From Acanthamoeba castellanii str. Neff (taxonomy: Eukaryota; Discosea; Longamoebia; Acanthamoebidae): DNA of 64,000 bases. Below, piece by piece: positions 1-10,201 of this stretch. The position numbers and the translations under genes are program-made. The stretch lies in the NCBI RefSeq assembly GCF_000313135.1, contig NW_004457654.1:1130730-1194729 (forward strand). The letters are read 5' to 3'. Each line of letters starts with the position of its first letter. Position 1 is the stretch's first letter. The notes below the pieces were generated by a model that saw only the letters and a list, made by a program, of their open reading frames with translations, ran no database searches and was not told the origin of the DNA.

Positions 1-792
1 GTGTGTCGTGTGTGTTGCGTTCCTGTAAGCAACGAACTCGGGACAGGTCAGCCTCAAGAGAGTGTGAACGTGCCGTGTAGAGCCACTTCGGGTCGGCGAT
101 GACGACGTGATTCAGCCGCACGTCTTGTGGAATGTGGACCAGCGCGCCCATATCGCCCAACAGCGTGGTCATCTCGGCCACAGTAGACTGGCGGCCCTCT
201 TCCGCGGCGTCGCCCAAATATTTGGCCGCCAACTCGGCGTATTCTGCATTGCCGCAAAGCCTCAGATCACACACACCACACCGCACACACCGCACACGAC
301 AAGACGGAACGTACCAGAATATGGGATTAGCGGTGGCATGCGTTTCTTGACGAGGTGGGCAACGGCTTCCTGTAGCTGCGAGCACCCATGAAGGTTCTGC
401 GGCGCATGCTTGGCCGCCTCGGCCTCCACCACCGCTTGCAACTGCTCCTTCACTTCGTCGAGCCCCTGTTGACGACGCGCACACCATAAGCATAATAATA
501 AGAATAAAACAATTTATGAATTAATAATGCATAATAATAACATATAATAATAATAATAATTAAAGGGAGCGCTTACGTGGCTGGAGGCGGTGTCGACAAA
601 GACGGTGGCGCGGATATTCCGGAAGGCGCGGCTGAACTTCTCCTTGAGCCCCTCGCTCAGCTTCTTCAGGTGGTCCTCCGACAGGCGCGGGTCCTCCTTG
701 TGCGTGCCCACCAGGATGATCGGTGCCTTCTTGCTGTGAATGGCGATCGAGTACAGCCTGTGTACGCCGTCCATTCCGAGAAAGTCAGCGCC

Positions 793-828
<36 letters not shown>

Positions 829-1767
829 GCCGGGAGAAGGGAAAGGAGTGTACCAGTGCTCGATCCTCTTTTGCGAGTAGGAATTGGTGAGGTCCCAGAC
901 CAGCACGTAGATGCACCGGTCGTGCGAGGAGAACGTCTCCTGCACCACCTGATAGTTGTCCTGGCCTAATTGGGGAGCGAGCCGTGAGCGTCAGTCCCAT
1001 CGCCGCCGCACGCACGCAAGTGTCACGACACGACACGACGTGCGGCACAAGGTAGGGGGGATGGCACCTCGGAGGCCAAACTCGCCCGAGCGCTTAAAGT
1101 CCCACACGGCCAGGAGCGCCTTTTGCTTGGCCTTGCTGGCTTCGAGGTCCCACAGCCAATACTGGACAGCACACACGACCAGGACCACCATGGCGCGCAA
1201 GGAGGTCAGCTTGTCGGCCGTCATCGCGCCCAGCTGGCGGCCAACACAACGAACACGGCCGGTGACATGAAATCATGAATGGGTCCTACCTCGGTCGTGA
1301 TGCCTTCGCCCCAGGAGAAGGTCTCCTGCGCTTTCTTCCGGAGGCCGTGCACGACCGACGTTTTCCTGTTATCATCAATAAATATAAATATAAATAAATA
1401 AAAAGGAAACAACATAGGCGACGAACACAGCGTGGAGGTGTTTAAATAAAATAATAATGATAATTAATTCCAAAAATAAAAATAACAATATTAATAACGA
1501 ATCAGGTCGGGGGGGGCTACATACCCAACGTTCTCCTCGCCCACGACCATGAGCTTCCATGACTGGACTGAGTCTTTTTTCTTGACCAGCTTCTTGAGAC
1601 TCATATTCGTACCAAATTGACCGCAATTGGGCCACTAGCGCCGGCGAATTGAAGAGTGTGGTCTTCACGTTTGCTTCCAGGGACCTTTGCGAATTGATAA
1701 TTAATTCAATCTCCTGCCCCGACAGCCACCGGTGCCCATCCAGCTCTCGGTCTGGTTTTTCCTAATT
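1..1767 (-). CDS. Roc-COR (ROCO family) GTPase, partial
   Basis: Minus-strand gene that runs off the left edge, so the C-terminal part (kinase or other) is not seen. Exons read from 5' to 3' are about 1767-1525, 1365-1290, 1224-1060, 964-858, 789-576, 475-316 and 255-1. The Ras-of-complex GTPase domain is clear: P-loop GEENVGKTS split by an intron after the second G, switch II region with VWDF and then GQDNYQVVQETF, and the base-recognition motif VGTHKED. The last two exons read as a COR domain, ending around VVIADPKWLYTA. ROCO proteins are large signalling GTPases, abundant in amoebae, usually with leucine-rich repeats upstream and often a kinase downstream. No convincing ATG was found in the first exon, and upstream leucine-rich repeats are not visible, so the true start is unresolved. 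The first exon needs a one-base frame change at a run of six A (near 1573-1580) to join the P-loop frame. Confidence 0.8.
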
Positions 1768-2002
1768 TTTGTAAAATAATTTGGACAGAAAGGAAAAATC
1801 AAAAGGAAAATCAGAGAAATAATTTTATTTCCATTTTCTGTTTCTTGGAATGACCATTCAGCGTATCTTGTTCGCATGCACCCGCCACGTCGCCTTCAGG
1901 TCTGGCAGCTTTGTGTGGTAGTTGCAGGAAGCTTCAAGCTCACCCAACAAGCAACCACAACAACTCTCAGTTCAAGAGACACAGAAGAAGAAGAAGGAAG
2001 AG

Positions 2003-5000
2003 ATGGGCAATCACCCCACCAAGCTGCAACATGATGGGGTTACCACCGCCTACGCGGGAGACTCCAACAACTACGAAGATGAGGACTGGGACGGGAGCGA
2101 AGGTGAACTGGCGGAGGAGGCCCGCGGACCGGTCTACACACCGTCGGGAAAGGAGCGGGCCGAGATCGACCAGAGCACCCTGGACGAGGCGGATGACGAC
2201 GATGATGTAGATGAAGAAGATGAGGACACGGAGCTCGAAGGCGAGCTGGACTTTCGGTCGAGCCTGGTCGATGTGGGCCGCGAGGAGACCAACCTCGACC
2301 CCGCCGCGCAGGACAAGAAGGACAAGAAGTCCAACAGCGTCAAGAACACCGTCCACAAGGGCAGGTACTTCGAGGTCGAGAGCATGGACATCATGGACCC
2401 CACCACCGGCAAGCGCGTAGAGACTGTTAGCAAGGTATTTCTTTCTTTCTTTCTTTTTTATTTTATTTTCTATTTGCATGTACATGTCATTTTATTTTAT
2501 ATATATCTACTTATTTATTTATTTATTTTATTGTTCCTAATTATTTATCATTAATATATAATTATTTTAAACGGCTGCGTGTGTGTGTGTTGTAGGTGAT
2601 TATCAAGGACGCGACGCTGGAGGGGACGCTGCAGTCGTTCGACGTCACGCTGACCTACGACGCCGAATCGTCCAAGCTGGCGGCCATCTTCCCCTGGTTG
2701 AAGAAGCCTCCCTTCTGCCCTCTTGAAGGTAGACCTTCACCTTTCTTCTCTCGCACCTCTCCAACCCAACTGATCATGTCATGGTGTGTGTCGCGGTGTG
2801 TGTCGTGGTGTGTGTCGTGGTGTGTGTCGTTGTGTGTGTCGTTGTGTGTGTCGTTGTGTGTGTCGTTGTGTGTGTCGTGTCGTGTCGTGGTATGGTTCGA
2901 TGGCACGCACAGCTCTGATGATGCGATTGCCGATCCTGAGGAATTCGACGTATGGCGGGGCCCAGATGGAGGAGCTGGTCAAGTTCCTGGAGAAGGAGCG
3001 GCCTCGCATGGTGCGCAAGATTGAGGCCCACCTCAAGAAGGGCCTCATCTCCTACAGCGGCCTCTGGTACCTCTTCTCCAAGGGCAACCGCTTCTATGTC
3101 GACATCGGCAAGGGCATCCTCGTAGGCAGCTCGGCCGGTACTCCCTCCACCACCACCCCTAGGCCACCGCCACCTTCCCCTAACACCACACGACACGACA
3201 CGACACTCACCGCACACACCTACCGCACACGACACGCACACGCACACGCACACACAGAGTATACGCGGTATATGCCGGCGGTGGGGCTGTGCGCGCCGAA
3301 CTTCTACGTGCAGGGACCGATCATCAAGTCGGACGGGGTCAAGTTCTTCCGCCAGAACCGGGCGTTCGACATTCCGGTGTTCAAGGGCCTCATGCCCATA
3401 TCCGGCCTCGACGTGCAGCCGATGACCAAGCAGGTCCTCCGCATCCTGAACAAGCGCGGCCGCGTGTTCCAGAAGGTGGCCCTGAAGCACCACTACATGC
3501 AATACGAAAAGTTCATGCTCAAGCGCGGCGCCTTCTCCGATGTACGTAGCCAACCGCACGACACGACACGACACGGCACGGCACGACACGACACGCACGA
3601 CACGCAGCGGAGCTGAATATACTGATATGTCTCGAAAAAAAAACCGATACACAGACCTGGATCAAGGCCGACGGTAGGGTGATGGTGGACATCAGCACCT
3701 TCAACCGCATGAACCCCGAGTACACCGAGTTTGGCAGCTCGGCCCACGACACCTCCACCCAGCAGCAGCTACAGCAGCTCATGGCCGCCCAACAGGTTCG
3801 CACGACATTCACACAACGCGACACGACACGACACGACACGACACGACACGACACGACACGACACGACACGACACGACACGACACGACACGACACGACACG
3901 ACACGACACGACACGACACGACACACAGCTGACTGATGATTTCGATCGACAGAGGTTCACGGGCGATTACACGCAGACGACGCTGCCGGTGGCGGGCCAG
4001 AAGAGGATCAGCAAGGCGATGCGGTACCAGACGTGGCCCTACGTGGCCGGGTTCTCGTTCACGGCCAAGCGGTGGGGCGAGCTGCTGGTGGAGAGCCTGA
4101 GCGACATCCAGTTCGACGACAAGGCCTACGACCGCCTGGTGCTGCCGGAGGACAAGAAGGCCCTGGTCAAGGCCCTCGTCGAGGACAACAAGCGCGTCCA
4201 GGAGGGTCGCGCTGGCGTCAGCTTTTCCGACGTCATCAGCGGCAAGGTACGCACCCAACACGATACACCGCACACGCACCACCGCACACGACACAACGAC
4301 ACGACACACACGGCTTGTGGAGAGTGTGCTGACGTGTTTGTGGGGGGGGGATTCAGGGCGGCGGTGTGATCTTCCTGTTGCACGGGTCGCCGGGCGTGGG
4401 CAAGACTCTCACGGCCGAGGCCATCGCGGAGTACCTGCACTACCCGCTCTACAGCGTGTCAGTGGGCGAGCTGGGCGTGACCGCCGACCACCTGGAGAGC
4501 AAGCTCAACGATATCCTCGAGCTGGCCGGCACCTGGAATGCCGTCGTCCTCATCGACGAAGCCGACGTACGTTAGCTCTTCCTTTTCAGTGTGCGCGCGC
4601 GCGTGCGTGTGTGTGCGTGCGGTGTGTGCGGTGAATGACACGCACACATCAACAAACACACAGATTTTCCTGGAGAGGAGGTCGGACATCGACGTGCTGC
4701 GTAACGCGATGGTGGGCGTGTTCCTGCGGAAGCTGGAGTACCACCAGGGCGTGCTCTTCCTCACCACCAACCGAGTCAAGGCCTTCGATCCGGCCTTCAA
4801 CAGCCGAATCAACGTCGCCATCCGCTACCACGACCTAACCAAGGAAGCCCGTGGCCAGGGTACGAGCGTCAATCAATTTTGTATTTGCATTGCATTGCTT
4901 ATAAGAGGCTGACTTGGTGATCGTGTGCGGAACACAGTTTGGCGCAACCTGTTGGGCCACATGGGTGACGACGAGTCCAGCGACCTCGATTTTGATCAGC

Positions 5001-5235
5001 TCGCCGATATCGAGATCAACGGCCGTGAGATCAGGACCGTCATCCGATTGGTACGCCGAGTCAATTCTGTTTTAATGTTAAAGTGTTCAGTTGCCAACCT
5101 TTTCCTTCCTTCCTTCATCAGGCTTTGGCGCTGGCTCGTTGCGAAGGCGTGGCGCTCAACGCCGAGCACATCAAGCGAACCGTCGCCATCTCGCAGCAGT
5201 TCGGCAAGGATCTCAACTCTGTCGAGGACTGGTAA
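2003..5235 (+). CDS. AAA-family ATPase, 713 aa, ten exons
   Basis: Ten exons (2003-2434, 2596-2728, 2913-3137, 3258-3541, 3655-3795, 3953-4246, 4357-4566, 4664-4859, 4938-5050, 5122-5235) sum to 2142 nt, an exact multiple of three, giving 713 residues. The N-terminal 100 residues are very acidic. A central region of about 350 residues has no motif I recognise, though it resembles the N-terminal region of fungal-type AAA proteins. The single AAA module starts near residue 503: Walker A GSPGVGKTLTAE, Walker B VVLIDEADV, sensor 1 LFLTTNR and an arginine-finger region FNSRINVAIRY. A short helical lid ends in SVEDW. The intact motifs suggest an active ATPase; the substrate is unknown. ATG 2003 is the first ATG in frame; the frame stays open upstream only with non-ATG codons. 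Introns 2 to 5 hold dense simple repeats. Confidence 0.9.
2783..2890. repeat. 12-mer TG-rich tandem repeat in an intron
   Basis: About eight tandem copies of a 12-base unit (TGTGTGTCGTGG, then the variant TGTGTGTCGTTG), ending in TGTCG pentamers. It lies wholly in intron 2 of the AAA ATPase gene. Its transcript is the reverse complement of the CACGACA repeats in the following introns of the same gene. Confidence 0.9.
3816..3926. repeat. CGACA pentamer array in an intron
   Basis: More than twenty tandem, almost perfect copies of the pentamer CGACA fill intron 5 of the AAA ATPase gene, between a donor at 3796 and an acceptor at 3951-3952. Shorter arrays of the same unit occupy intron 3 (about 3187-3256) and intron 4 (about 3556-3605). 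Confidence 0.95.
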
Positions 5236-5379
5236 ACAAACTGCCAAGAGCAAACCAACCGCAGCACAGCAACAAGTTCGTGACTCTTCCAGGCAGCGTC
5301 CCCTTCGAGCTTCCGTAATGATCATCTTTTTTGTACATTTCCCATACATACATCCACGCATCAGCCCAACCTTTGGGGA

Positions 5380-5747
5380 TTAGGATGAGGGCAGCTTGGA
5401 GGTGAAGGTGTGATGGAGGACCCGGAGGTAGAGGTGCTCGGGCAGCACCAGCTTGGCGCGAAGGCAGAACTCAAAGTCGCGCGCGATGAACGCCACACAC
5501 TGCTCCACCAGCGAAGTGGCCTGCTTGGGGCCATCAAACCCTGCGCGGGAAAGAGGAGGTTATTTCATATAAATGAACAAAAGAAAAAGGGGGGGCGGCA
5601 TGAGGTACCTCCTCCGAAGTTGAACGTGGGCGCGGCAAGCACTGAACTCGAAGCCGAAAACCAGTCGGTGGAGGACTTGGGCAGCGAGGGTGCAAGGTCC
5701 GGCGGCAGCCACTTGCGCATGGCATCCTCAGCCGTACACGCCCACAT
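5380..5747 (-). CDS. small hypothetical protein, two exons
   Basis: A short minus-strand gene of roughly 100 codons. Exon 1 (5747 to about 5609) starts MWACTAEDAMRKW and ends in PTFNFGG at a GTACC donor. Exon 2 (about 5540-5380) continues in frame as GFDGPKQATSLVEQC, followed by CLRAKLVLPEHLYLR and a stop. Support is the in-frame join, the GT/AG sites and a TATAAAG-like box about 85 bases upstream (near 5825-5834). I recognise no domain. The opposite strand also has an open frame here, but it has no exon logic. It sits tail to tail with the AAA ATPase, whose stop is 145 bases away, and head-on to the tRNA-Pro gene. It could be the remnant of a longer gene. Confidence 0.5.
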
Positions 5748-5850
5748 GGTCGGCACGTCAACCAACCTTGGTGTTTCGCTTCTTCGCCTCTTTGTGGAAT
5801 TTTTTGAAGAAGTACGAAAAAATGGCTTTATAGCCTGAAGCAAAAGGCTA

Positions 5851-5922
5851 GGGCGCTGCCCGGAATCGAACCGGGGCCTCCTGCACCCGAAGCAGGAATT
5901 TTACCACTTAACTACAGCGCCC
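5851..5922 (-). tRNA. tRNA-Pro (CGG), copy 1
   Basis: A 72-nt cloverleaf. The acceptor stem GGGCGCT pairs with AGCGCCC, and the T arm carries GGTTCGATTCC (B box). The anticodon stem CCTGC/GCAGG encloses the loop TTCGGGT, giving anticodon CGG. No intron. The 3' trailer has a TTTT run (complement of 5842-5845), as expected for an RNA polymerase III terminator. A second, slightly altered copy lies at 44994-45065 and shares the trailer bases. Confidence 0.95.
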
Positions 5923-6314
5923 AGCGTTAGCATCGGAGTTTGCGCAGTATTGAAACAACATTATCATCTTCATGTATGCTCTCTCAACCTGTTGGGCGAA
6001 TACTGTTCGCACCTAGGCACCGCGTTCGCCAAGGTATTGCCTCTTCGTCCGTATCGCGTGCAATCACAACAGGCCCGACAACAGCGGCGTGCCACTGAGT
6101 CAGACGGTATGCCGCAGAGATTCCATGCGACATTCGCGACCATCAGAAGGACAGGTCTGCGACTGTCCTGGAGATACGGTGATCAGGAGAGCCTTCCGAC
6201 GGACGCCGAGGCCTGTCTACAAGTCTGAGACGAGCCCGGCCCAGAGCAGAGCCCGCTCTTCACTTGAACAGAGCGCCACAGCAACATCACATCACACACG
6301 ACACGGAACGGAAG
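5923..6314. other. intergenic, no gene seen
   Basis: 392 bases between tRNA-Pro and the RING gene. Open frames here start at non-ATG codons and show no family resemblance or splice logic. The right end is probably promoter and 5' leader of the RING gene, and the first bases are upstream sequence of the tRNA. Confidence 0.5.
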
Positions 6315-7797
6315 ATGAAGAGTCTGCACCTGAAGAAGCTGGCGGGGGTGGGCGAGAAGATGCGAACCTGGGGCAAGTCGTCGGACAGCGACCACGGCGG
6401 CCACCACCATTCCTCACATCACCACCACCATTCCCACTCCCAGCCCCCGCCCCACCAGCACCATCCACCTCCCCCTCTGCCGCCTCGCGCGACTTCTCCG
6501 CCGCCGCCCGACGAGTTTACTCTGGGCAGCTGCGCCGATGAGGGTCTTGATATCGATGCCTTGGCCGACCAGCCCGCGCTGCTCGGCAGCCCACCGCCAT
6601 CGTCAAGCTCGTCGTCGAGCGACGTCGATCCGTGGGAACCGCCCACATCCACCCCCGACGCTACCACAACGACAGTGGGCAGCAGTGGGCACGAAGAAGC
6701 TACGAACCTGCTCGACGACACACCACTGCTGCCCGAGCTCCCGCCCCTCCCGCGGCCAAGCACCAGCAAGCGGAGGAGCAGCGTACCCCACATCCTGAGC
6801 CGACGTAGCCGCGAGGCGGAGCGCTCATCGCCGCCTACAACGGCTCCCGACCTCCTGCTACTCGACATCAACGGCGGCGGCCACCAGCAGCATCAGCAGG
6901 GCACGGGCCATGGGGCGGTGATGACTTCCGTGGGGTCGGCGACGTCGGGCGAGAAGGGCCAGCGGCTCGAGGAGAAGATCAAGGAGCTCAAGTTGAAGGA
7001 CCTGGCGCTGAGGGAGGACCGAAACAAGGAGAGGGAGAGGCGGAAGGAGGCCGAACACCAGCTCAAGGCCGCCCAAAAGGAGCGCTACATACAAGGTACA
7101 CGCACCCTGCGAGCACGCACAAGTCAAGGCTTCTTCCTACTCACCGCACATGGTGTGGCGCGTAGGGTTGAAGGTGAAGTACCTGGAGACGAAGCTGGAG
7201 AAGGTCGGGGGCAACAAGTCTGATATGGAGAAGCGAGTGAGGAAGGAGAGCCAGGCCAATGCGTCGCTGCAGAAGGAGGTCGACGTGCTGCGCTCCAAGC
7301 TGGCTGAGCGCGAGCGCGCCCTGGCGGAGAGGGACGACGGGCTGGGTAGGCTCAAGCGGCAGTACACCCGCCTCAAGAACGGGGGAAGCGACGACTGCTC
7401 GCTAGAGGAGCTCGAAGAGCTGGAGAAGGTGCTCGGTACGTACTTTGTTCCCTCACACGTGTGCTGGTAGTTCGCTACTTGCAAACCTTCACCTGACGTT
7501 CAACTTGATCGTGCAGACAAGAGTAGGAATACAGTAGTCGAGCGGATCAAGCAGAAGGTGAAGGAGGAAGTAGAGGACAAGTCCAAGTGCCTGATATGCT
7601 TCGACAGGTTTGGCTTTACTCTTGACACGTCCTCACGCAAGAGATGGTGAGTAACCCTCTTACTTCTGCCCAGGACGAGAGGAATCATCTTCGTACCATG
7701 TGGGCATAAGGTGTGCTGTACGCAGTGCAGCAATCAGGTGAAGAACTGCCCCATCTGCCGAGCCAACATCGAGATCAAGCAGAAGGTGTTCGAGTAG
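6315..7797 (+). CDS. coiled-coil RING-finger protein (likely E3 ligase)
   Basis: Starts at ATG 6315 (MKSLHLKKLAGVGEKM). Exon 1 runs to about 7095, followed by exons for two coiled-coil blocks and a C-terminal RING split by an intron. Order: basic N-terminus; a His-rich stretch followed by a Pro-rich stretch (residues about 33-65); a Ser/Thr-rich linker; a long charged coiled coil (residues about 220-340, EKIKELKLKDLALRED onward); then a C3HC4 RING at the very C-terminus: CLICFDR, FVPCGHKVCC, CPICRANI. The C-terminal, compact RING is of the type seen in MUL1/IAP-like and LRSAM-like ligases. The likely role is ubiquitin transfer to unknown substrates, with the coiled coil used for dimerisation. 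The frame joins cleanly across introns at 7096, about 7436, and inside the RING. Confidence 0.82.
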
Positions 7798-8108
7798 TGG
7801 CGACCGCTCTTCTTGTTCTCATTTTCCTTTCCTTTTCTTCACTTTTCTGTACATTTCTTCCAGAGTTTTTCTTTCGCCAAATGGAATAGGGTACCCTTTG
7901 GGCGTTTCCTGTCTTTTGGTAAGCCAACCCATTGTTAGTCCTTGTTTGGGCCAATGCACACCACCTAATCTGTCCTACACCACCAGTTCAAAGTGGAAGA
8001 GGAGTACAATTGAAAAAGAGACATTACATCGAGGGAAGAAAGATTGACAGAGGGTCTTATTGCAAATCTGTGACCTTCAGCTCTGAACAAGCAACAAACA
8101 GAGAAAAG
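7798..8108. other. intergenic, no gene seen
   Basis: 311 bases between the RING gene and the acidic-protein gene. It starts with a T-rich 3' untranslated stretch (TTTTC runs) and ends in an A-rich leader. No RNA gene or repeat was recognised. Confidence 0.5.
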
Positions 8109-9404
8109 ATGGAACCATCAGCTCAAGACGCGAAGGGGCGTCGGAGAAGTACGGGAGGAATATTACGGCGACCGCCGGAGGACAACATCGAACAGGAGGC
8201 GGTGCTGACCGAGACCAGAGCTAAGGCACAGAGCAAGTTCCAGAGCCGCCCCGACCAGCGGCTCGACAAGACGGCCAGGAGTAAGAAGAAGAAAGCCAGT
8301 AAAGGGGTTAAGTCCATCTGCGAGAACCTGCTGGGCAACTTTCGCAAGAAGAACAGCAGCAGCAGTGGCAGCAGCACCACCGTGACGACCGTCAACCCCA
8401 TCAAGCTGCGCAGCTCGAGCGACGCCGACGCCCTCCGGCCGGGGGGAGCAGCCGACTATGCGCAGACGCGGCGCGACTCGCAGCTCTCCAGCATACTCAC
8501 GTCGTCGGGCCCATCGTCCACCTCGACGCCCACCCTCTCACCCCCGGTCGCCGGGTCGCTCCCCTCACGGTCCGCCTCCACCTCGTCCGTCGCCTCCCCC
8601 ACCATCAGCCAGGCCGACGATGCCGCCCATGTCGCCATGCCACGTCGGGCTACCGCCTTTGCTCCGCGGGCGGTCGTGATCAGCGCGCAGGCGACAGAGG
8701 GCGGGGAGAGGGAGATGACGCTCGAGGAGGAGGCCTATCTGATGGCGATGATGGAGGGCGACGCAACCGGCGTGGCGCGCGCGCGGCGCAACACGGTGAT
8801 CACGAAGCGCGAGCCGGGCGCGGTGGAGGAGGGCCGGCGGCGCCACCAGCGGCGCGACTTCAAGGTGACGCACGTCGAGTTCCCCGATGAAGGCAGCTAC
8901 GGCCGCGGCTTCCACGAGGACGTGGACCTGACGTTCGTGGCCAAGGGTGACGCGCTCAAGGACTACGTGTGGGGCGCGGGCGGCGCAAGTGCGCTGGACA
9001 GCAGCGAAGAAGAAGGAGGAGGAGAAGAGGAACAAGAAGAAGGAGGTGAAGAGGGAGAAGAGGGAGATGGTAAGGAGGAGGAGGAGGAGGATGCAAGCTT
9101 AGAAGAGTTAGAGGGTAGCGACTCGATCGAGACGGAAGCGGAGGAGGAAGAGGAGACACCACCAGATGATCTTGTAGCATCGGAAGATGGAGAGGAGGAA
9201 GAAGAAGATGAAAAAGATGAAGGAGAAGTGGAGGAGAGCAAAGAGAAGCAAAAGCAGCAGGAAGGCCAGGGAGCAGCGCGGGGGAAGCGGAAGAGGAGGG
9301 TGACCGGCGATGAGAGTGGCACGAGCGCGGAGACGAGAACGGAGCTCAAGGAGCGGGTGATGGCCGAAAACGAAACGGAAGAAGCAACAGGCCTGATGCA
9401 GTAG
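8109..9404 (+). CDS. acidic low-complexity protein, 431 aa
   Basis: A single long open exon from ATG 8109 (MEPSAQDAKGRRR) to a TAG at 9402-9404. The N-terminal third is basic (KKKKASKGVK), followed by a Ser/Thr/Pro-rich linker. A more ordered middle contains EEEAYLMAMMEGDATG and RRDFKVTHVEFPDEG, and a very Glu-rich tail covers residues about 300-410. No domain is recognised. The absence of introns is unusual here. The middle block around FKVTHVEF could be a short linear docking motif, but that is a guess. Upstream in-frame codons to 7932 lack an ATG, so 8109 is the best start. Disorder and charge suggest a scaffold or nuclear protein; no function is assigned. Confidence 0.7.
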   Translation: MEPSAQDAKGRRRSTGGILRRPPEDNIEQEAVLTETRAKAQSKFQSRPDQRLDKTARSKKKKASKGVKSICENLLGNFRKKNSSSSGSSTTVTTVNPIKLRSSSDADALRPGGAADYAQTRRDSQLSSILTSSGPSSTSTPTLSPPVAGSLPSRSASTSSVASPTISQADDAAHVAMPRRATAFAPRAVVISAQATEGGEREMTLEEEAYLMAMMEGDATGVARARRNTVITKREPGAVEEGRRRHQRRDFKVTHVEFPDEGSYGRGFHEDVDLTFVAKGDALKDYVWGAGGASALDSSEEEGGGEEEQEEGGEEGEEGDGKEEEEEDASLEELEGSDSIETEAEEEEETPPDDLVASEDGEEEEEDEKDEGEVEESKEKQKQQEGQGAARGKRKRRVTGDESGTSAETRTELKERVMAENETEEATGLMQ

Positions 9405-9591
9405 TAGGAAGAGATGTAGATGTAGAAGAAGCTCCGTGCAGCTTCACCTTGTACAGTGTTGAGAAAGAAATGAAATCAAAAGAAAAGTGGTTGGTGACCG
9501 TTGGTTGCTCTGCTCTGCGCAGTGTAGCGCCACCAAAGAGAACCACTCACTCTCGAAGCCTGCAACTTCATCTTTGAAGAGACACCACAAG

Positions 9592-10064
9592 ATGGCAGAG
9601 ACGGATCCAAGCAGCAAGTCGACAGCAGATTTGGTCAAGAGGCAGACCGAGCTCGCCGTTCGGTTGGGCAAGCTCGGGAAGGAGGTGACGAAATGCTCCA
9701 CCGAACTGGAGGCCATCACCAAGGAACTCGAACAGCGCGTGGCGAACGACAGCGAGCTCGATGAGCAGGCCGCCGAAGCGCCCGTACTCTCTCGTCTCCT
9801 CGCTATTCCATCTTTATCTTCATTTATAAAGGATTATTTATTTATGATTGATTTATTTGGTATATTTATTTATGTCAGGCGGCAAGCGCTGCCACGGAGG
9901 AGAAGAAGGCGGCAGCTGGAGCCAAGGACAAGGACAAGAGGGACCTGGCCTACTACACCAGCACCAAGACCACCAACACCCAGCTGCGAGAAGCCGCCAA
10001 CAAGGAGCGACAGGAGAAAATCAACAAGCCGCGTCCCGCCGTACGCGAGTTCAAGCACTGGTGA
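9592..10064 (+). CDS. small charged protein, two exons
   Basis: Exon 1 (9592-9783) starts MAETDPSSKSTADLVKR and encodes a short coiled coil with heptads around LGKLGKEVTKCSTELEAI. Exon 2 (9879-10064) encodes a Lys/Glu/Ala-rich stretch and ends KPRPAVREFKHW before TGA. The total is about 125 residues. The join QAAEAP to AASAATEE is in frame, with a GTACT donor and a CAG acceptor. No family is recognised. The high Lys/Glu content and small size suggest a soluble helical protein. It is tail to tail with the ubiquitin-like/RING gene, with only about 140 bases between the stop codons. Confidence 0.7.
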
Positions 10065-10201
10065 GCTCAGGCAAACCACCAACAGGCCGCTGGCGCCGTT
10101 CATTGTGTAGTCAACGATTGGACAGACAAGCAGACACAGAAGAGGGTTTCGTCTTCGTCTTGAAGTGTAGCGTTCGTGGCTTCTTCTCGGCATCGTCTTG
10201 T

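Noticed and set aside
1922..2002. N-terminal extension of the AAA protein upstream of ATG 2003
   Set aside because: The frame is open but contains no ATG before 2003, and the sequence is A-rich leader-like.
3816..3926. Regularly spaced short repeats that could suggest a CRISPR-like array
   Set aside because: The pentamers are directly adjacent with no unique spacers, and they lie inside a eukaryotic intron. It is a simple microsatellite.
5410..5838. Plus-strand open frame of 142 codons
   Set aside because: It overlaps the minus-strand two-exon reading that joins in frame across GT/AG sites. The plus frame starts at a non-ATG codon and shows no domain.
5950..6228. Open frame of 92 codons upstream of the RING gene
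   Set aside because: Starts at a non-ATG codon, shows no domain and no splice sites, and lies in the likely promoter and leader region.
8565..9035. Long minus-strand open frame opposite the acidic-protein gene
   Set aside because: GC-rich, codon-biased genes create antisense open frames. This one has no ATG start of value, no splice logic, and mirrors the codon pattern of the plus gene.
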